Source: Psychroflexus maritimus
GTDB taxonomy: Bacteria > Bacteroidota > Bacteroidia > Flavobacteriales > Flavobacteriaceae
Length of the DNA stretch: 64,000 nucleotides
Direction of reading: 5' to 3'
Assembly (NCBI RefSeq): GCF_011089875.1
Contig: NZ_JAANAS010000032.1
Coordinates: 1-64,000, forward strand
Below the pieces are notes generated by a model. It was not told the origin of the DNA. It did no database searches and saw only the letters and a program-made list of their open reading frames with translations. Position 1 is the first letter of the stretch. Each line of letters begins with the position of its first letter. The translations under genes were made by a program, and so were the position numbers. This document shows positions 1-10,926 of this stretch, piece by piece.

Positions 1-2412
1 TGCTAAATCTTCAAAGTAAGAGATGCTGTAATCTTGGATAGTTTGATTAGGCCCTAAAACTAATTCATTTTGTTGAGTCAGGTCAAAAAATACTTCTCCG
101 TTTTCAAAATTAGATTCACATTCTTCAATATCAGGAATAGGAGTTGTGCCTATTTCTACGTTAAGTAGTTTAATATTAAATGAATATAATTCAGCGCATC
201 CTCCTGTTTCGGGGGTGTTTTGTAGACGAATAAAAATGGTCTGTTCATCAACCCCAAAAGGTAGATTGTAATTTTCTGGGTTTTCAATACTATTAATACC
301 CTCATCAGCATCTGCTTCAGTTAAATAATACGTGGTATTAACATTTTCTGGACTTTCTAAACCTAATGTATTTTCATTATTTTGAGTTAAATCAAAGCTT
401 TGAGAGAAAGTAAAATCGCCACATAATTCAAAATCTTCTACATTACTAGAATCTTCAACCTCAGGACGTTTATATACTTCAACAATCGTGCTACTTGATT
501 CGTTACAGCTGAGGTTGTTGTCTTTGCTTACCGTAACTGTATAAGTACCTTCTTCATCTACCAGTAGTTCTTCTTCTGTTTCTCCTTCAATAACTTCATT
601 GTCTTTAAACCACTGATAGTTTAGATTGTTATAATTAAACCCTTCATCAATAAAAGGAATAATTTCTGATGTTATTGTATTAGAATCTCCTTCACAAAAG
701 CCAAACTCAACTTCGGTTAAAACTTCAAAAGCGTACTCTAACTCAATACTAGATTCTGAAGTTTCTTCTATTACATCACCATTACAGTTAGTGTAAACTA
801 TTTCTGCAGTATAAAAATCTTCATCAATTACAGGAACGTTAATGATTTCTTCATCTGAAAAAAAGTTACCATCTTGGTCAAGCCATTGAAATTCATAATT
901 AGGTTCACCATCTGGCACAAACCTCCATGCTTCATTTTGGGCATTCCATGACCCCAAGTTTCTATTAGGTGGAGCATATCCTTGATTGGCACTATCATTT
1001 TGAATTCCTAATACCGCCAAATCACTATTCCATGAACACCCATTTGGTTTGTTTTCAATATAAAAATCTATTGCATTAGTAGTTTCGTACAAAACAATCA
1101 TAAAAGTTGATTTTTTTTCTGTACATGAAAAAAAAGCTACATCTTTAAAACTTACAACAAATGTTCTACATGGGGCTTCACCTATGATTTCCCAGGCTAT
1201 TTCAGTGTCTGAATTATTCACTGCTGGATTCATGTCATGATTCAACATAATGTTTGCGTCATTCATAGCTTCAACATTGTCTGGAATTGGGTTTGAATCT
1301 TGAAGATCCCATAGGTTAGTTCCAGATGGGTTTTGAAAACTGATAATACCATTAGAACCTACTTTAATTTCGGTTTGCACATCACCAAAATAACAAAAGT
1401 CAAATGGGAGTTGGATGTTAGGGGACCATACATCATCGGTATTTACAGATATAGGGTTAGATAAACCCTCATAAGGAAATGGTGGATTATAATCGATACT
1501 TTCTACTCTATATTGATCTGTTAGTCCTGTTTCTAAAAAATCAGCTTCTATACTTACTGTCTCTGGTTCACCATCATAGCATTCATAATCAATGTTGGTT
1601 GTAGTGATTTCAGTTTCTACATTAGGGCAACCTGAGGGTGCTTCTCCAGCATCAAATGTAACGCTAACATTAGTTTGAACTACTTCTACATTTTCGCAAC
1701 CATTTGCATCAGTAACTGAAAGCGTTACCTGATATTCGCCTAAAGACGCGTAAGTATGTGTGACTACTTGACCAGTAGCAGTATTACCATCACCAAAGTC
1801 CCACTCATAAACTGCTCCTTCTGAAAAATCATCACTAAAATCACCTCCTCCAGTAAAGGTTATTTCTTCAGAAAAACCTGTAATATATGTGTCGTCAGAA
1901 ATTTCGCTTGGCTGTACATCTAAAATTTCAGGAAAAATTATTTGACATGGTACTTGGCAGGAAATGTCTGCTTCAAAGCCTGATTCAAAACCTGGGATTC
2001 CCGCTGAATTTATATCCATTACAATAGTTAAACAACCAGATGAATTAAAGTCTGATGCTACAATACCATCAGAAAGCTCATCGTTAGCATTTAAAGTGCC
2101 TAAAAAACTTCCAATCAGTGGATCATTATCAGGATCATCACCGTCATGAATTTCAAAATAATTACCCGAACTATTATCAATAAAAAAGGTTGTAAATTCT
2201 AAAACTACTCTCAAATCATCTCCATCAGGACATAGTGTAAAAATTTGTTCATTAGGAGTGGTTTCAATTGTTCCTCCTGGGCCTCCACCATTGTCATTCA
2301 ATACCCCATCACAAGTAGTAGCGGTCTCTCCATCTTCAAATGTGAAGTTTTGTGAAAAACCAAATTGTACAAGTAAACTAAAAAATATATAAATGTAATT
2401 TTTATTCATCAT
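1..2412 (-). CDS. Large secreted PKD-domain protein (5' part, runs off the left edge)
   Basis: The reading frame starts at ATG 2412 (a second in-frame ATG is at 2409) and stays open to the window edge, so about 800 residues are visible and the C-terminus is missing. It begins with a short export signal (MNKNYIYIFFSLL, then a Phe-Gly-Phe-Ser-Gln cleavage region). A CUB-like region follows at about residues 25-145. Next is a PKD domain with the WDFGDG core and a THTYASLGEYQVTLSV strand around residues 190-240. Further Ig/PKD-like segments follow, with regularly spaced Cys and the LEYAF/VEVYKRP style linkers typical of flavobacterial T9SS-exported adhesins. A C-terminal type B or gliding-associated sorting domain is expected but lies outside the window. 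The gene begins 2 nt after the stop of the small upstream gene, so the two are co-transcribed. Role: probably a cell-surface or secreted adhesin (inference). Confidence 0.8.
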   Translation of the reverse strand, partial: MMNKNYIYIFFSLLVQFGFSQNFTFEDGETATTCDGVLNDNGGGPGGTIETTPNEQIFTLCPDGDDLRVVLEFTTFFIDNSSGNYFEIHDGDDPDNDPLIGSFLGTLNANDELSDGIVASDFNSSGCLTIVMDINSAGIPGFESGFEADISCQVPCQIIFPEILDVQPSEISDDTYITGFSEEITFTGGGDFSDDFSEGAVYEWDFGDGNTATGQVVTHTYASLGEYQVTLSVTDANGCENVEVVQTNVSVTFDAGEAPSGCPNVETEITTTNIDYECYDGEPETVSIEADFLETGLTDQYRVESIDYNPPFPYEGLSNPISVNTDDVWSPNIQLPFDFCYFGDVQTEIKVGSNGIISFQNPSGTNLWDLQDSNPIPDNVEAMNDANIMLNHDMNPAVNNSDTEIAWEIIGEAPCRTFVVSFKDVAFFSCTEKKSTFMIVLYETTNAIDFYIENKPNGCSWNSDLAVLGIQNDSANQGYAPPNRNLGSWNAQNEAWRFVPDGEPNYEFQWLDQDGNFFSDEEIINVPVIDEDFYTAEIVYTNCNGDVIEETSESSIELEYAFEVLTEVEFGFCEGDSNTITSEIIPFIDEGFNYNNLNYQWFKDNEVIEGETEEELLVDEEGTYTVTVSKDNNLSCNESSSTIVEVYKRPEVEDSSNVEDFELCGDFTFSQSFDLTQNNENTLGLESPENVNTTYYLTEADADEGINSIENPENYNLPFGVDEQTIFIRLQNTPETGGCAELYSFNIKLLNVEIGTTPIPDIEECESNFENGEVFFDLTQQNELVLGPNQTIQDYSISYFEDLA

Positions 2413-2414
2413 TT

Positions 2415-2828
2415 TTATTTGTTTGGTTCTACAATTACTACATAATTGGTATCATCTATGTGAATGATTGTTTTTTCAGTTAGTTGTTCTAATCCATACT
2501 TAAATGGATTAAACTTGGTCGGTAAAAACTTTTCAGTTCTATAGGATTTTTTTGAAATTATAGGATAATCTGAAAGCTTATTTTTAATGTGTTTTGGTGT
2601 TTTCCTATTTTGAACTAAATAAATATTTGTTGTTAAGAACTCTTTCATCTCATCAATTACCTCCGGTTTAGAGGTATAAATTTCTTTGGCTTCATTTCCA
2701 TATCGCTCAGAGAAAAAACTCATTACGTTACTAGTATTTATTTTAATCGCGTTCTTTGGTTGTCCAAAACCAACAAAAACGCTTAAGAATAGAATGATTA
2801 AAAGGCTGTGTTTTGAAAAACATTTCAT
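2415..2828 (-). CDS. Small exported protein, operon partner of the PKD adhesin
   Basis: A 137-residue protein of unknown function. The ATG at 2828 was chosen; the longer reading frame needs a TTG at 2837. Residues 1-22 form a signal peptide (KHS, then a hydrophobic LLIILFLSVFVGFG core, then Gln-Pro). The mature part is basic and mixed alpha/beta, with no motif I can name. The stop codon is 2 nt before the start of the large PKD-domain gene, so the pair forms a transcriptional unit diverging from folE. Coupling to a T9SS-type adhesin suggests a periplasmic or outer-membrane helper role, but that is inference only. Confidence 0.65.
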   Translation of the reverse strand: MKCFSKHSLLIILFLSVFVGFGQPKNAIKINTSNVMSFFSERYGNEAKEIYTSKPEVIDEMKEFLTTNIYLVQNRKTPKHIKNKLSDYPIISKKSYRTEKFLPTKFNPFKYGLEQLTEKTIIHIDDTNYVVIVEPNK

Positions 2829-2944
2829 TGAAAACAAATTTTAAAATTTCGGTATAAAACTATGAATAAAATTTAATATAGTCTTAATATTGCAATTTAA
2901 AATAACTATAACAATTAAATAAGCACTTAGCTATCGAATTAATT

Positions 2945-2952
2945 TATATTTG
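2945..2952 (+). promoter_or_regulatory. Bacteroidota -7 element for folE
   Basis: TATATTTG matches the Bacteroidota sigma-A -7 consensus TAnnTTTG. Transcription would start near 2958, leaving a leader of about 20 nt before ATG 2978. The alternative TTG start at 2966 would lie only about 8 nt inside the transcript, which favours the ATG. Confidence 0.6.
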
Positions 2953-2977
2953 CTGTTAAAAAAAATTGCTAGAAGTT

Positions 2978-3655
2978 ATGGAAATTGATGAAAAATTGAA
3001 AGAAATTGAAGAAATGGGAGATAATCACGTAGGTACTTCTACAAACACTCCAATGAGAGAAAATGCCTTTGAAGTACCAGATGATGAAAAAATGGATAAA
3101 ATTATCCAAAACGTACAAGAAATTATGCACACCTTAGGCTTAGACCTAAATGATGATAGCTTAAGCGGAACGCCTAAACGCGTGGCTAAAATGTACGTGA
3201 AAGAAATATTTTCTGGCTTAGATCCAAAAAACAAGCCCAAAGCCTCTACCTTCGAAAATAAATACAATTACGGAGAAATGCTAGTAGAAAAAAACATTAC
3301 CTTATATTCTACTTGTGAGCACCATCTTTTACCTATTGTTGGTAGAGCACATGTTGCTTATATTTCTAGCGGAAGGGTAATTGGACTTTCTAAAATGAAT
3401 CGTATTGTTGATTATTACGCTAAACGTCCTCAGGTTCAAGAACGCCTTACTATGCAAATTGTAAAAGAATTACAAGAAGCTCTAGGAACAGAAGATGTGG
3501 CCTGTGTTATTGATGCTAAACACCTGTGCGTAAATAGTCGTGGTATTAGAGATATTGAAAGCTCTACGATTACAAGTGAGTTTGGTGGAAAGTTCAAAGA
3601 AAAAGAAACCAAAAAAGAATTTTTAGACTATATTAAACTAGATACTGTTTTTTAA
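2978..3655 (+). CDS. folE: GTP cyclohydrolase I
   Basis: Converts GTP to 7,8-dihydroneopterin triphosphate, the first step of tetrahydrofolate (and pterin) synthesis in the cytoplasm. The 225-residue product carries the family signatures [20 protein letters not shown] and HLCVNSRG. The Cys and His of CEHH and the Cys of HLC are the zinc ligands, so this is the zinc-dependent type I enzyme. The N-terminal ~35 residues are acidic and variable, as is usual. The start is ATG 2978 rather than TTG 2966, judged by the position of the -7 element. cysS follows after 11 nt and yidD 10 nt later, so the three are probably one transcript. Confidence 0.95.
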   Translation: MEIDEKLKEIEEMGDNHVGTSTNTPMRENAFEVPDDEKMDKIIQNVQEIMHTLGLDLNDDSLSGTPKRVAKMYVKEIFSGLDPKNKPKASTFENKYNYGEMLVEKNITLYSTCEHHLLPIVGRAHVAYISSGRVIGLSKMNRIVDYYAKRPQVQERLTMQIVKELQEALGTEDVACVIDAKHLCVNSRGIRDIESSTITSEFGGKFKEKETKKEFLDYIKLDTVF

Positions 3656-3666
3656 AACAACAAAGA

Positions 3667-5163
<1,497 letters not shown>

Positions 5164-5173
5164 GCCCTTATTC

Positions 5174-5413
5174 ATGTACAAGCTACTGAAGAAATTGATG
5201 GTTTTTGTCATTCGAATTTATCAGTATGCGATTTCGCCTTTTACACCTTCAAGTTGTCGGTTTGCTCCAACCTGCTCTGCTTATAGTGTAGAAGCTATCC
5301 AAAAACACGGACCATTCAAAGGTTTTTGGTTAAGTTTGAAGCGTATTTCTAAATGTCACCCCTGGGGCAGTAGTGGTTACGATCCGGTTCCAGAAGTTGA
5401 AAAAGAAAAATGA
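5174..5413 (+). CDS. yidD: Membrane protein insertion efficiency factor YidD
   Basis: A 79-residue membrane-associated protein that assists YidC-dependent insertion of inner-membrane proteins. The family signature is complete: an amphipathic N-terminal helix, the three conserved Cys ([11 protein letters not shown] and KCHPW) and the ending GGYDPVP-like SSGYDPVPE. It starts at ATG 5174, 10 nt after cysS, and is probably translated from the folE-cysS transcript. In many Bacteroidota this gene lies near lgt, whereas here lgt is about 30 kb away. Confidence 0.95.
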   Translation: MYKLLKKLMVFVIRIYQYAISPFTPSSCRFAPTCSAYSVEAIQKHGPFKGFWLSLKRISKCHPWGSSGYDPVPEVEKEK

Positions 5414-5531
5414 TTTTTACTAACTTTGAGATGACTCAATTTGAAGTATAAAACCAGTTTTTTTGAATTTTTTGTAAAGTAAAAAAAAACCTTTTATCGT
5501 GGTAATTTTAACTGATATAAAATACTTCACT

Positions 5532-5539
5532 TATCTTTG
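5532..5539 (+). promoter_or_regulatory. -7 element for the NlpE-like lipoprotein gene
   Basis: TATCTTTG matches TAnnTTTG 15 nt upstream of the ATG at 5554, giving a very short leader. This typical spacing supports the chosen start. Confidence 0.55.
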
Positions 5540-5553
5540 CCCAAAACAAAAAC

Positions 5554-6027
5554 ATGAAAAAAAATAGCTTAGGAATTTTAGTTGTTGCTTTTGCGCTCTC
5601 ATTTTCTTGCAAAGAAACCCCGAAAGAAAACAATCAAGTAAATCAAACTAATAATTCAGTAGAATCGGTAGAAGAATCTTCATCAAATTATAGTGCTAAC
5701 TCTCAAAATTCTTTAGATTGGGGAGGGACTTATCACGGCGAATTACCCTGTGCTAGTTGCGCTTATATTCAAACTTCAATCAGCTTGAATTATGATGAAA
5801 CTTATGTTTTGACTACCATCCACATTGGTAAAGAAGAGGAGATTAAAAACACTAAACGCGGTAATTTCAAGTGGATTGATGGTCAATTTGTTGAACTTCA
5901 GGGTATTCCTGACGGCGAACAAGCAAAACTTTATAAGGTTGAAGAAAATAGATTACGTCAATTGGACCTTGAAGGGAACGTAATTGAAGGTGAATTAGCA
6001 GATAAATACTTGCTTTTTCAAGAGTAA
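5554..6027 (+). CDS. NlpE-like copper-resistance/envelope-stress lipoprotein
   Basis: A 157-residue lipoprotein. The signal peptide ends in a lipobox (Ala-Leu-Ser-Phe-Ser-Cys, Cys20). A low-complexity Asn/Ser/Glu linker covers residues 25-55. The remainder is an NlpE N-terminal beta-barrel domain carrying the diagnostic GTYHGELPCASC with its CxxC pair, then alternating strands ending in KLYKVEENRLRQLD. In E. coli NlpE signals surface and copper stress through Cpx; only the N-terminal domain is present here and no Cpx genes are nearby, so a signalling role cannot be assumed. It has its own promoter. Confidence 0.85.
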   Translation: MKKNSLGILVVAFALSFSCKETPKENNQVNQTNNSVESVEESSSNYSANSQNSLDWGGTYHGELPCASCAYIQTSISLNYDETYVLTTIHIGKEEEIKNTKRGNFKWIDGQFVELQGIPDGEQAKLYKVEENRLRQLDLEGNVIEGELADKYLLFQE

Positions 6028-6076
6028 CCCGCAAAACCTTAGTATTTCTCTATGAAAAAATGAATTCATAAACCTT

Positions 6077-6084
6077 TACATTTG
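6077..6084 (+). promoter_or_regulatory. -7 element for menC
   Basis: TACATTTG matches TAnnTTTG 15 nt upstream of the ATG at 6099 (a second out-of-frame ATG lies at 6095). Confidence 0.5.
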
Positions 6085-6098
6085 TTCAAAATCAATGC

Positions 6099-7157
6099 AT
6101 GAAAGCAAAGTATTCTAAGTACGTTTTAGATTTTAAACGCCCAAGCGGAACTTCAAGAGGAGTTTTAAAAACCAAAGAAACTTGGTTTATTCAGTTGTCT
6201 GAAGGAGCTAATTTTGGCATTGGAGAATGTGGGATTTTACGGGGTCTATCTATTGATGACCGACTTGATTATGAAGAGAAACTTAAGTGGACTTGCGCAC
6301 ATATTCATTTAGGTGAAGCTGAATTACTTGCTCAATTGATTGAATTTCCTTCTATTCAATTTGGCTTAGAAACAGCTTTTCGCTCGTTGAAGGCACATCA
6401 AAAAACAAATGATGCTTTTCAGTTGTTTTCATCAAAATTTTCTGAAAGTAAAGAAGGAATGAAAATTAACGGACTGATCTGGATGGGAGAATTTGAGTTC
6501 ATGAAAGAACAAATTCAAGAAAAAATAAACCAAGGCTTCAGTTGTATAAAAATGAAAATAGGGGCTATTGATTTTGAAAAAGAAATTCAATTATTAAAAC
6601 AAATCAGAACTCATTTTTCAGCTGAAAAAATTGAATTACGGGTAGATGCTAACGGAGCTTTTCATCCTGATGAGGCATTGACGAAAATTCAACAACTAAA
6701 TGAATTCAATTTACATAGCATAGAACAGCCTATTGCTGTTAAGCAGTACCAAGAAATGAAAACATTATGCGCAAAAACTCCATTGCCTATTGCTTTAGAC
6801 GAAGAGCTTATTGGTGTTTTTAATCAGGCGGATAAAAAGCAAATGCTGGATCAAATTCGTCCGCAATTCATCATCCTTAAACCGAGTTTAATTGGAGGTT
6901 TTCAAGGAAGTGAAGAATGGATTAAACTTGCTGAAGAAAGGAATATTGGCTGGTGGATAACAAGCGCTTTAGAAAGTAATATCGGTCTTAATGCAATTGC
7001 TCAATTTACCTATACCAAAAATGTAAGTATGCCTCAAGGACTTGGAACGGGCAGTTTATATACTAATAATTTAGACAGCCCTCTTCAAATTAAAGGCGAA
7101 GAAATTTGGTATCAATCCACTCAAAAATGGATGCCGGTTAATTCGATTTTTAAATGA
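6099..7157 (+). CDS. menC: o-Succinylbenzoate synthase (enolase superfamily)
   Basis: Dehydrates SHCHC to o-succinylbenzoate in menaquinone synthesis. The 352-residue protein has the enolase-superfamily N-cap (FGIGECGILRGLS) and the barrel catalytic set. KMK near residue 150 holds the acid/base Lys. The metal-binding acidic residues are in RVDANG (~183), SIEQP (~211) and ALDEE (~236). The second catalytic Lys is in ILKPS (~263). The GECGILRGLS and SALESNIGLNAIAQ segments fit flavobacterial MenC better than dipeptide epimerases, but a dipeptide epimerase cannot be fully excluded. No other men genes are in the window. Confidence 0.85.
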   Translation: MKAKYSKYVLDFKRPSGTSRGVLKTKETWFIQLSEGANFGIGECGILRGLSIDDRLDYEEKLKWTCAHIHLGEAELLAQLIEFPSIQFGLETAFRSLKAHQKTNDAFQLFSSKFSESKEGMKINGLIWMGEFEFMKEQIQEKINQGFSCIKMKIGAIDFEKEIQLLKQIRTHFSAEKIELRVDANGAFHPDEALTKIQQLNEFNLHSIEQPIAVKQYQEMKTLCAKTPLPIALDEELIGVFNQADKKQMLDQIRPQFIILKPSLIGGFQGSEEWIKLAEERNIGWWITSALESNIGLNAIAQFTYTKNVSMPQGLGTGSLYTNNLDSPLQIKGEEIWYQSTQKWMPVNSIFK

Positions 7158-7214
7158 AATATTCACCTATAATTTTACTTAGCTCCTTCAGGAATTAATC
7201 ATATCTTTCAACTA

Positions 7215-7559
7215 ATGAACTTATTTACAGCATTGACAATTTTTTCAGCATTTTCATTTGTGATTTATGGAGTAAGGTCATTAACTACTGAACACATGAA
7301 GTTAGAGTTTAATCGCTATGGTCTGCAAAAATTTAGAATAGTAGTTGGCTCTTTAGAAATTATAGGAGGCTTAGGTCTTATTGGCGGATTGTATTTTCCA
7401 CCCCTTTATGTAGTGGCTTCCGGAGGATTGTTTTTGCTTATGATGCTAGGAACAGCAACTCGAATTTATATCAAAGATCCATTACCACAGACTTTACCTG
7501 CTTTTATGTTCATGTTGGTCAACGCCTATTTGCTTGGGGTAGCTTTAGATATTTTCTAA
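7215..7559 (+). CDS. DoxX-like small membrane protein
   Basis: A 114-residue integral membrane protein with four predicted helices (about 3-20, 42-62, 65-83, 92-112). The KFRIVVGSLEIIGGLGLIGG segment is typical of the DoxX-like family (PF13564 type). The molecular function of this family is unsettled. The gene begins 58 nt after menC, possibly from its own weak -7 sequence (ATATCTTTC). It converges with the DUF3817 gene: only one base (7560) separates the two stops. Confidence 0.75.
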   Translation: MNLFTALTIFSAFSFVIYGVRSLTTEHMKLEFNRYGLQKFRIVVGSLEIIGGLGLIGGLYFPPLYVVASGGLFLLMMLGTATRIYIKDPLPQTLPAFMFMLVNAYLLGVALDIF

Positions 7560-7560
7560 A

Positions 7561-7848
7561 TTAAACATTTGGCAAATACTTTTTATCAGCGTAAAAAGGA
7601 CCAAAAGGCAAAACCGAACACAGCATAACAATTCCTAAAACTTTGAAAGTCCAATTGAGCTTTTCATACATCCAATAGGCCCCAAACAAATACATAACAA
7701 ATAAAATTCCGTGCGCCATTCCAACTACTCTTACATATTCCGGCATATCCCAAATGTATTTAAGTGGCATAGCAATAAATAATAAAAGTAAAAAAGAAAT
7801 AGCTTCTAAAAAGCTAACAATTTTAAAAATTCTGATACTTGTATTCAT
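7561..7848 (-). CDS. DUF3817 family membrane protein
   Basis: A 95-residue membrane protein with three helices. It has the DUF3817 pattern: RIFKIVSFLEAISFLLLL, a KY..DMPEYVRVVGMAHGILFV core and PFGPFYADKKYL near the end. The family function is unknown. The start is ATG 7848. The longer reading frame would begin at TTG 7869, which overlaps the -7 promoter element at 7867-7874 and so cannot lie in the transcript. Confidence 0.8.
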   Translation of the reverse strand: MNTSIRIFKIVSFLEAISFLLLLFIAMPLKYIWDMPEYVRVVGMAHGILFVMYLFGAYWMYEKLNWTFKVLGIVMLCSVLPFGPFYADKKYLPNV

Positions 7849-7866
7849 AGTAAAGTTTTGAGTTTG

Positions 7867-7874
7867 CAAATTTA
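7867..7874 (-). promoter_or_regulatory. -7 element for the DUF3817 gene
   Basis: On the minus strand this reads TAAATTTG, a TAnnTTTG match followed by GC. Transcription would start near 7860, just ahead of ATG 7848, which decides the start of the DUF3817 gene. Confidence 0.6.
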
Positions 7875-8177
7875 CGGAACAAAGTAAATTTTCAAGAGGT
7901 TTTTACTTCTTTTTCTCATTTTGTACGCAAAGTGATTATCAATTTTAGTAAATTTACCTCTTTAAAATAAATGTTACTCAAATCCTTATTAAAATGAAAC
8001 ATAGATTTTCTATCTTCATTCAATAGGGAATGATTTTTCTGCTTTTCAAAAAAGTAAAATGATGATTGTAGCCATTCTATTTTAGAAATAATAATCAGTA
8101 ATCTTTAAGTATTTCAGTTTTTAGGATTTATTGATTAACTTTTGTAACTGCGATTTAAAGAATTAAAATAAAAACCA
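7875..8177. other. Non-coding stretch between the DUF3817 gene and galE
   Basis: About 300 nt of AT-rich sequence holding the divergent control regions. I see no open frame of note, no clear hairpin and no repeat. A weak -7-like TTAACTTTTG lies near 8137-8146, upstream of galE. Confidence 0.5.
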
Positions 8178-9200
8178 ATGAAAATATTAGTTACAGGTGG
8201 TTTAGGATTTATAGGATCACATACTGTTGTGGCTTTGATTGAAAAAGGCTATGAAGTTTTAATTATTGATAATTTATCAAATTCATCCATCAGTGTTTTA
8301 GAGGGAATAACAAAGATAACTTCAGTAACTCCCAATTTTACTAAATTAGATGTTAGAGATAAAATCAAATTACGTGAGTTTTTTGAAAAAAACCAAGCTA
8401 TACAAGGCGTAATTCATTTTGCAGCTTCTAAGGCGGTAGGCGAGAGTGTTGAGAACCCACTTTTGTATTATGAAAATAACATTAATGCATTAGTTCATTT
8501 ACTTAAAGAGGTTAAAGCATTAGAGCATCAAAATTTTATATTTAGCTCATCGTGTACAGTTTATGGTCAAGCCGATGAGTTACCAATTACAGAAGATGCT
8601 CCGGTAAAACCTGCCGAGTCGCCTTATGGAAACACCAAGCAAATAGGGGAGGAGATCATTAAAGATAGCACTAAAGTTAACCCTGAAATGAAAGCTATTG
8701 CCTTGCGTTATTTTAATCCAATAGGGGCTCATCCTTCTACTGAAATAGGCGAATTACCCATTGGAGTTCCTCAAAATTTAATTCCTTTTATTACACAAAC
8801 CGCCGTTGGAAAAAGAGAAAAGCTTTCGGTTTTTGGAAAGGATTATCCAACCGAAGACGGAACTTGTATTAGAGATTATATTCACGTAGTAGATTTAGCT
8901 GAAGCTCATATTGTTGCTCTAGAACGTTTGATGAAGAATAAAAATAAATCTAATTTTGAAGTGTTTAATTTAGGTACAGGAAAAGGAAATTCGGTTTTAG
9001 AAGTTATCACTACTTTTGAAAAAGTTGCTGCACAAAAACTGGCTTGGCAATTTGCAGACCGAAGACCTGGCGATGTGATTGCCGCCTATGCAGAAACCAC
9101 AAAAGCCAATCAAGAATTGGGCTGGAAAACAAAATACAATCTTGCTGATGCCTTAAAAAGTGCATGGCAATGGGAGTTAAAATTAGCAAATAAAAATTAA
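8178..9200 (+). CDS. galE: UDP-glucose 4-epimerase
   Basis: Interconverts UDP-glucose and UDP-galactose in the cytoplasm, supplying galactose for surface glycans. The 340-residue SDR-family protein opens with the NAD-binding GGLGFIGSH motif. It has the SSSCTVYG active-site Ser region, YGNTK as the catalytic YxxxK, and the galactose-epimerase tail RPGDV, then an E..LGWK pattern. ettA follows after 5 nt, so the two may be cotranscribed although functionally unrelated. Confidence 0.93.
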   Translation: MKILVTGGLGFIGSHTVVALIEKGYEVLIIDNLSNSSISVLEGITKITSVTPNFTKLDVRDKIKLREFFEKNQAIQGVIHFAASKAVGESVENPLLYYENNINALVHLLKEVKALEHQNFIFSSSCTVYGQADELPITEDAPVKPAESPYGNTKQIGEEIIKDSTKVNPEMKAIALRYFNPIGAHPSTEIGELPIGVPQNLIPFITQTAVGKREKLSVFGKDYPTEDGTCIRDYIHVVDLAEAHIVALERLMKNKNKSNFEVFNLGTGKGNSVLEVITTFEKVAAQKLAWQFADRRPGDVIAAYAETTKANQELGWKTKYNLADALKSAWQWELKLANKN

Positions 9201-9205
9201 AAAAA

Positions 9206-10897
9206 ATGGCAGACGATAAGAAGATTATTTTTTCGATGTCGGGAGTAACAAAAACTTTCCCAGGGGCATCAAAACCTGTTTTAAATAATATTCATCTTAG
9301 CTTTTTCTACGGAGCTAAAATAGGAATCCTAGGGCTCAATGGTTCAGGGAAATCTACTTTGATGAAAATTATTGCAGGTAAAGAGACTAACTTTAGAGGT
9401 GACGTTGTGTTTTCCCAGGATTATTCCGTTGGTTTTTTAGCGCAAGAACCCGAATTAGATAATGAAAAAACCGTACTGGAAATCGTAAAAGAAGGAGCAG
9501 CAGAAACGGTGGCTATTCTTGACGAATACAATAAAATTAATGACGATTTTGGATTGCCTGAAGTCTATGAAAATCCAGATAAAATGCAAAAATTGATGGA
9601 TAGACAGGCCGTTTTGCAAGATAAAATTGATGCCACTAACGCTTGGGAACTAGACAATAAGTTAGAATTAGCGATGGACGCCCTAAGAACACCTCCATCC
9701 GATAAAAAAATTGGCGTGCTTTCAGGAGGTGAACGAAGACGAGTAGCCTTGTGTAGATTGTTGCTTCAAGAACCAGATGTGCTTCTTCTAGATGAACCTA
9801 CTAATCATTTAGACGCAGAGTCTGTTCATTGGCTTGAGCATCATCTTCAATCTTATAAAGGAACTGTAATTGCGGTAACTCATGATAGGTATTTCTTAGA
9901 TAATGTGGCAGGCTGGATTTTAGAATTAGACCGGGGCGAAGGCATTCCTTGGAAAGGAAACTATTCTTCATGGTTGGAGCAAAAATCTAAACGTTTAGAA
10001 CAAGAACAAAAACAAGAAAGCAAACGAAAAAAGAACCTTGAACGCGAACTAGAATGGGCAAGGATGTCGCCTAAAGGAAGACAAACTAAACAGAAAGCTA
10101 GGTTGAAGAATTATGACAAATTACTCAACCAAGACCAACAGAAACTAGACGATAATTTAGAAATTTATATTCCTAATGGCCCACGATTAGGAACCAACGT
10201 GATTGATGCCAAAGGTGTAAGCAAGGCTTATGGAGATAAATTATTGTATGACGATTTAAATTTCAGTTTGCCACAAGCAGGTATAGTTGGAATTATTGGT
10301 CCTAACGGAGCAGGTAAAACTACCATTTTTAGAATGATTATGGGCGAAGAACAACCTGATGGAGGAAGTTTTGACGTAGGAGAAACTGCAAAAATTGCTT
10401 ATGTTGATCAAGCACATTCTAATATAAATCCACAAAAAACCATCTGGGAAAATTTTAGTGACGGGCAAGAACTTATTATGATGGGTGGAAGAAAGGTAAA
10501 CTCCAGAGCCTATTTAAGTCGATTTAACTTTAGCGGTAGCGAACAAAATAAAAAAGTAGAAACCCTTTCTGGAGGTGAGCGAAACCGACTTCATTTAGCC
10601 ATGACACTGAAGGAAGAAGGTAACGTATTATTACTGGATGAGCCTACTAATGATTTAGATGTAAATACGCTTCGAGCCTTAGAAGAAGGGCTTGATAATT
10701 TTGCTGGATGTGCTGCAGTAATTTCTCACGACCGTTGGTTCTTAGATCGAATTTGTACACATATTTTAGCCTTTGAAGGCGACTCACAAGTTTATTTCTT
10801 TGAAGGAAGTTTTAGTGATTATGAAGAGAATAAAAAGAAACGATTGGGAGGAGATTTAATGCCTAAACGGATTAAGTATAAAAAGTTAACTCGATAA
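9206..10897 (+). CDS. ettA: Energy-dependent translational throttle protein EttA (ABC-F)
   Basis: ABC-F ATPase that binds the ribosomal E site and gates the first elongation steps according to ADP/ATP ratio. The 563-residue protein has two ABC cassettes. The first has GLNGSGKST, LSGGERRRVAL and LLLDEPTNHLD. The second has GPNGAGKTT, LSGGERNRLHL and LLLDEPTNDLD. They are joined by a charged linker (QEQKQESKRKK, WARMSPKGRQTKQKARL) that is diagnostic of EttA. No membrane segments are present. A terminator follows at 10927. Confidence 0.95.
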   Translation: MADDKKIIFSMSGVTKTFPGASKPVLNNIHLSFFYGAKIGILGLNGSGKSTLMKIIAGKETNFRGDVVFSQDYSVGFLAQEPELDNEKTVLEIVKEGAAETVAILDEYNKINDDFGLPEVYENPDKMQKLMDRQAVLQDKIDATNAWELDNKLELAMDALRTPPSDKKIGVLSGGERRRVALCRLLLQEPDVLLLDEPTNHLDAESVHWLEHHLQSYKGTVIAVTHDRYFLDNVAGWILELDRGEGIPWKGNYSSWLEQKSKRLEQEQKQESKRKKNLERELEWARMSPKGRQTKQKARLKNYDKLLNQDQQKLDDNLEIYIPNGPRLGTNVIDAKGVSKAYGDKLLYDDLNFSLPQAGIVGIIGPNGAGKTTIFRMIMGEEQPDGGSFDVGETAKIAYVDQAHSNINPQKTIWENFSDGQELIMMGGRKVNSRAYLSRFNFSGSEQNKKVETLSGGERNRLHLAMTLKEEGNVLLLDEPTNDLDVNTLRALEEGLDNFAGCAAVISHDRWFLDRICTHILAFEGDSQVYFFEGSFSDYEENKKKRLGGDLMPKRIKYKKLTR

Positions 10898-10926
10898 GAA
10901 CTTCGCTTAATTCTCTAAAATAGTTT

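Noticed and set aside
1964-2149. Short plus-strand frame over the PKD gene, and similar antisense frames over recQ, ettA, the IIG gene and others
   Set aside because: They lie opposite well-supported genes, lack start signals and show no domain pattern.
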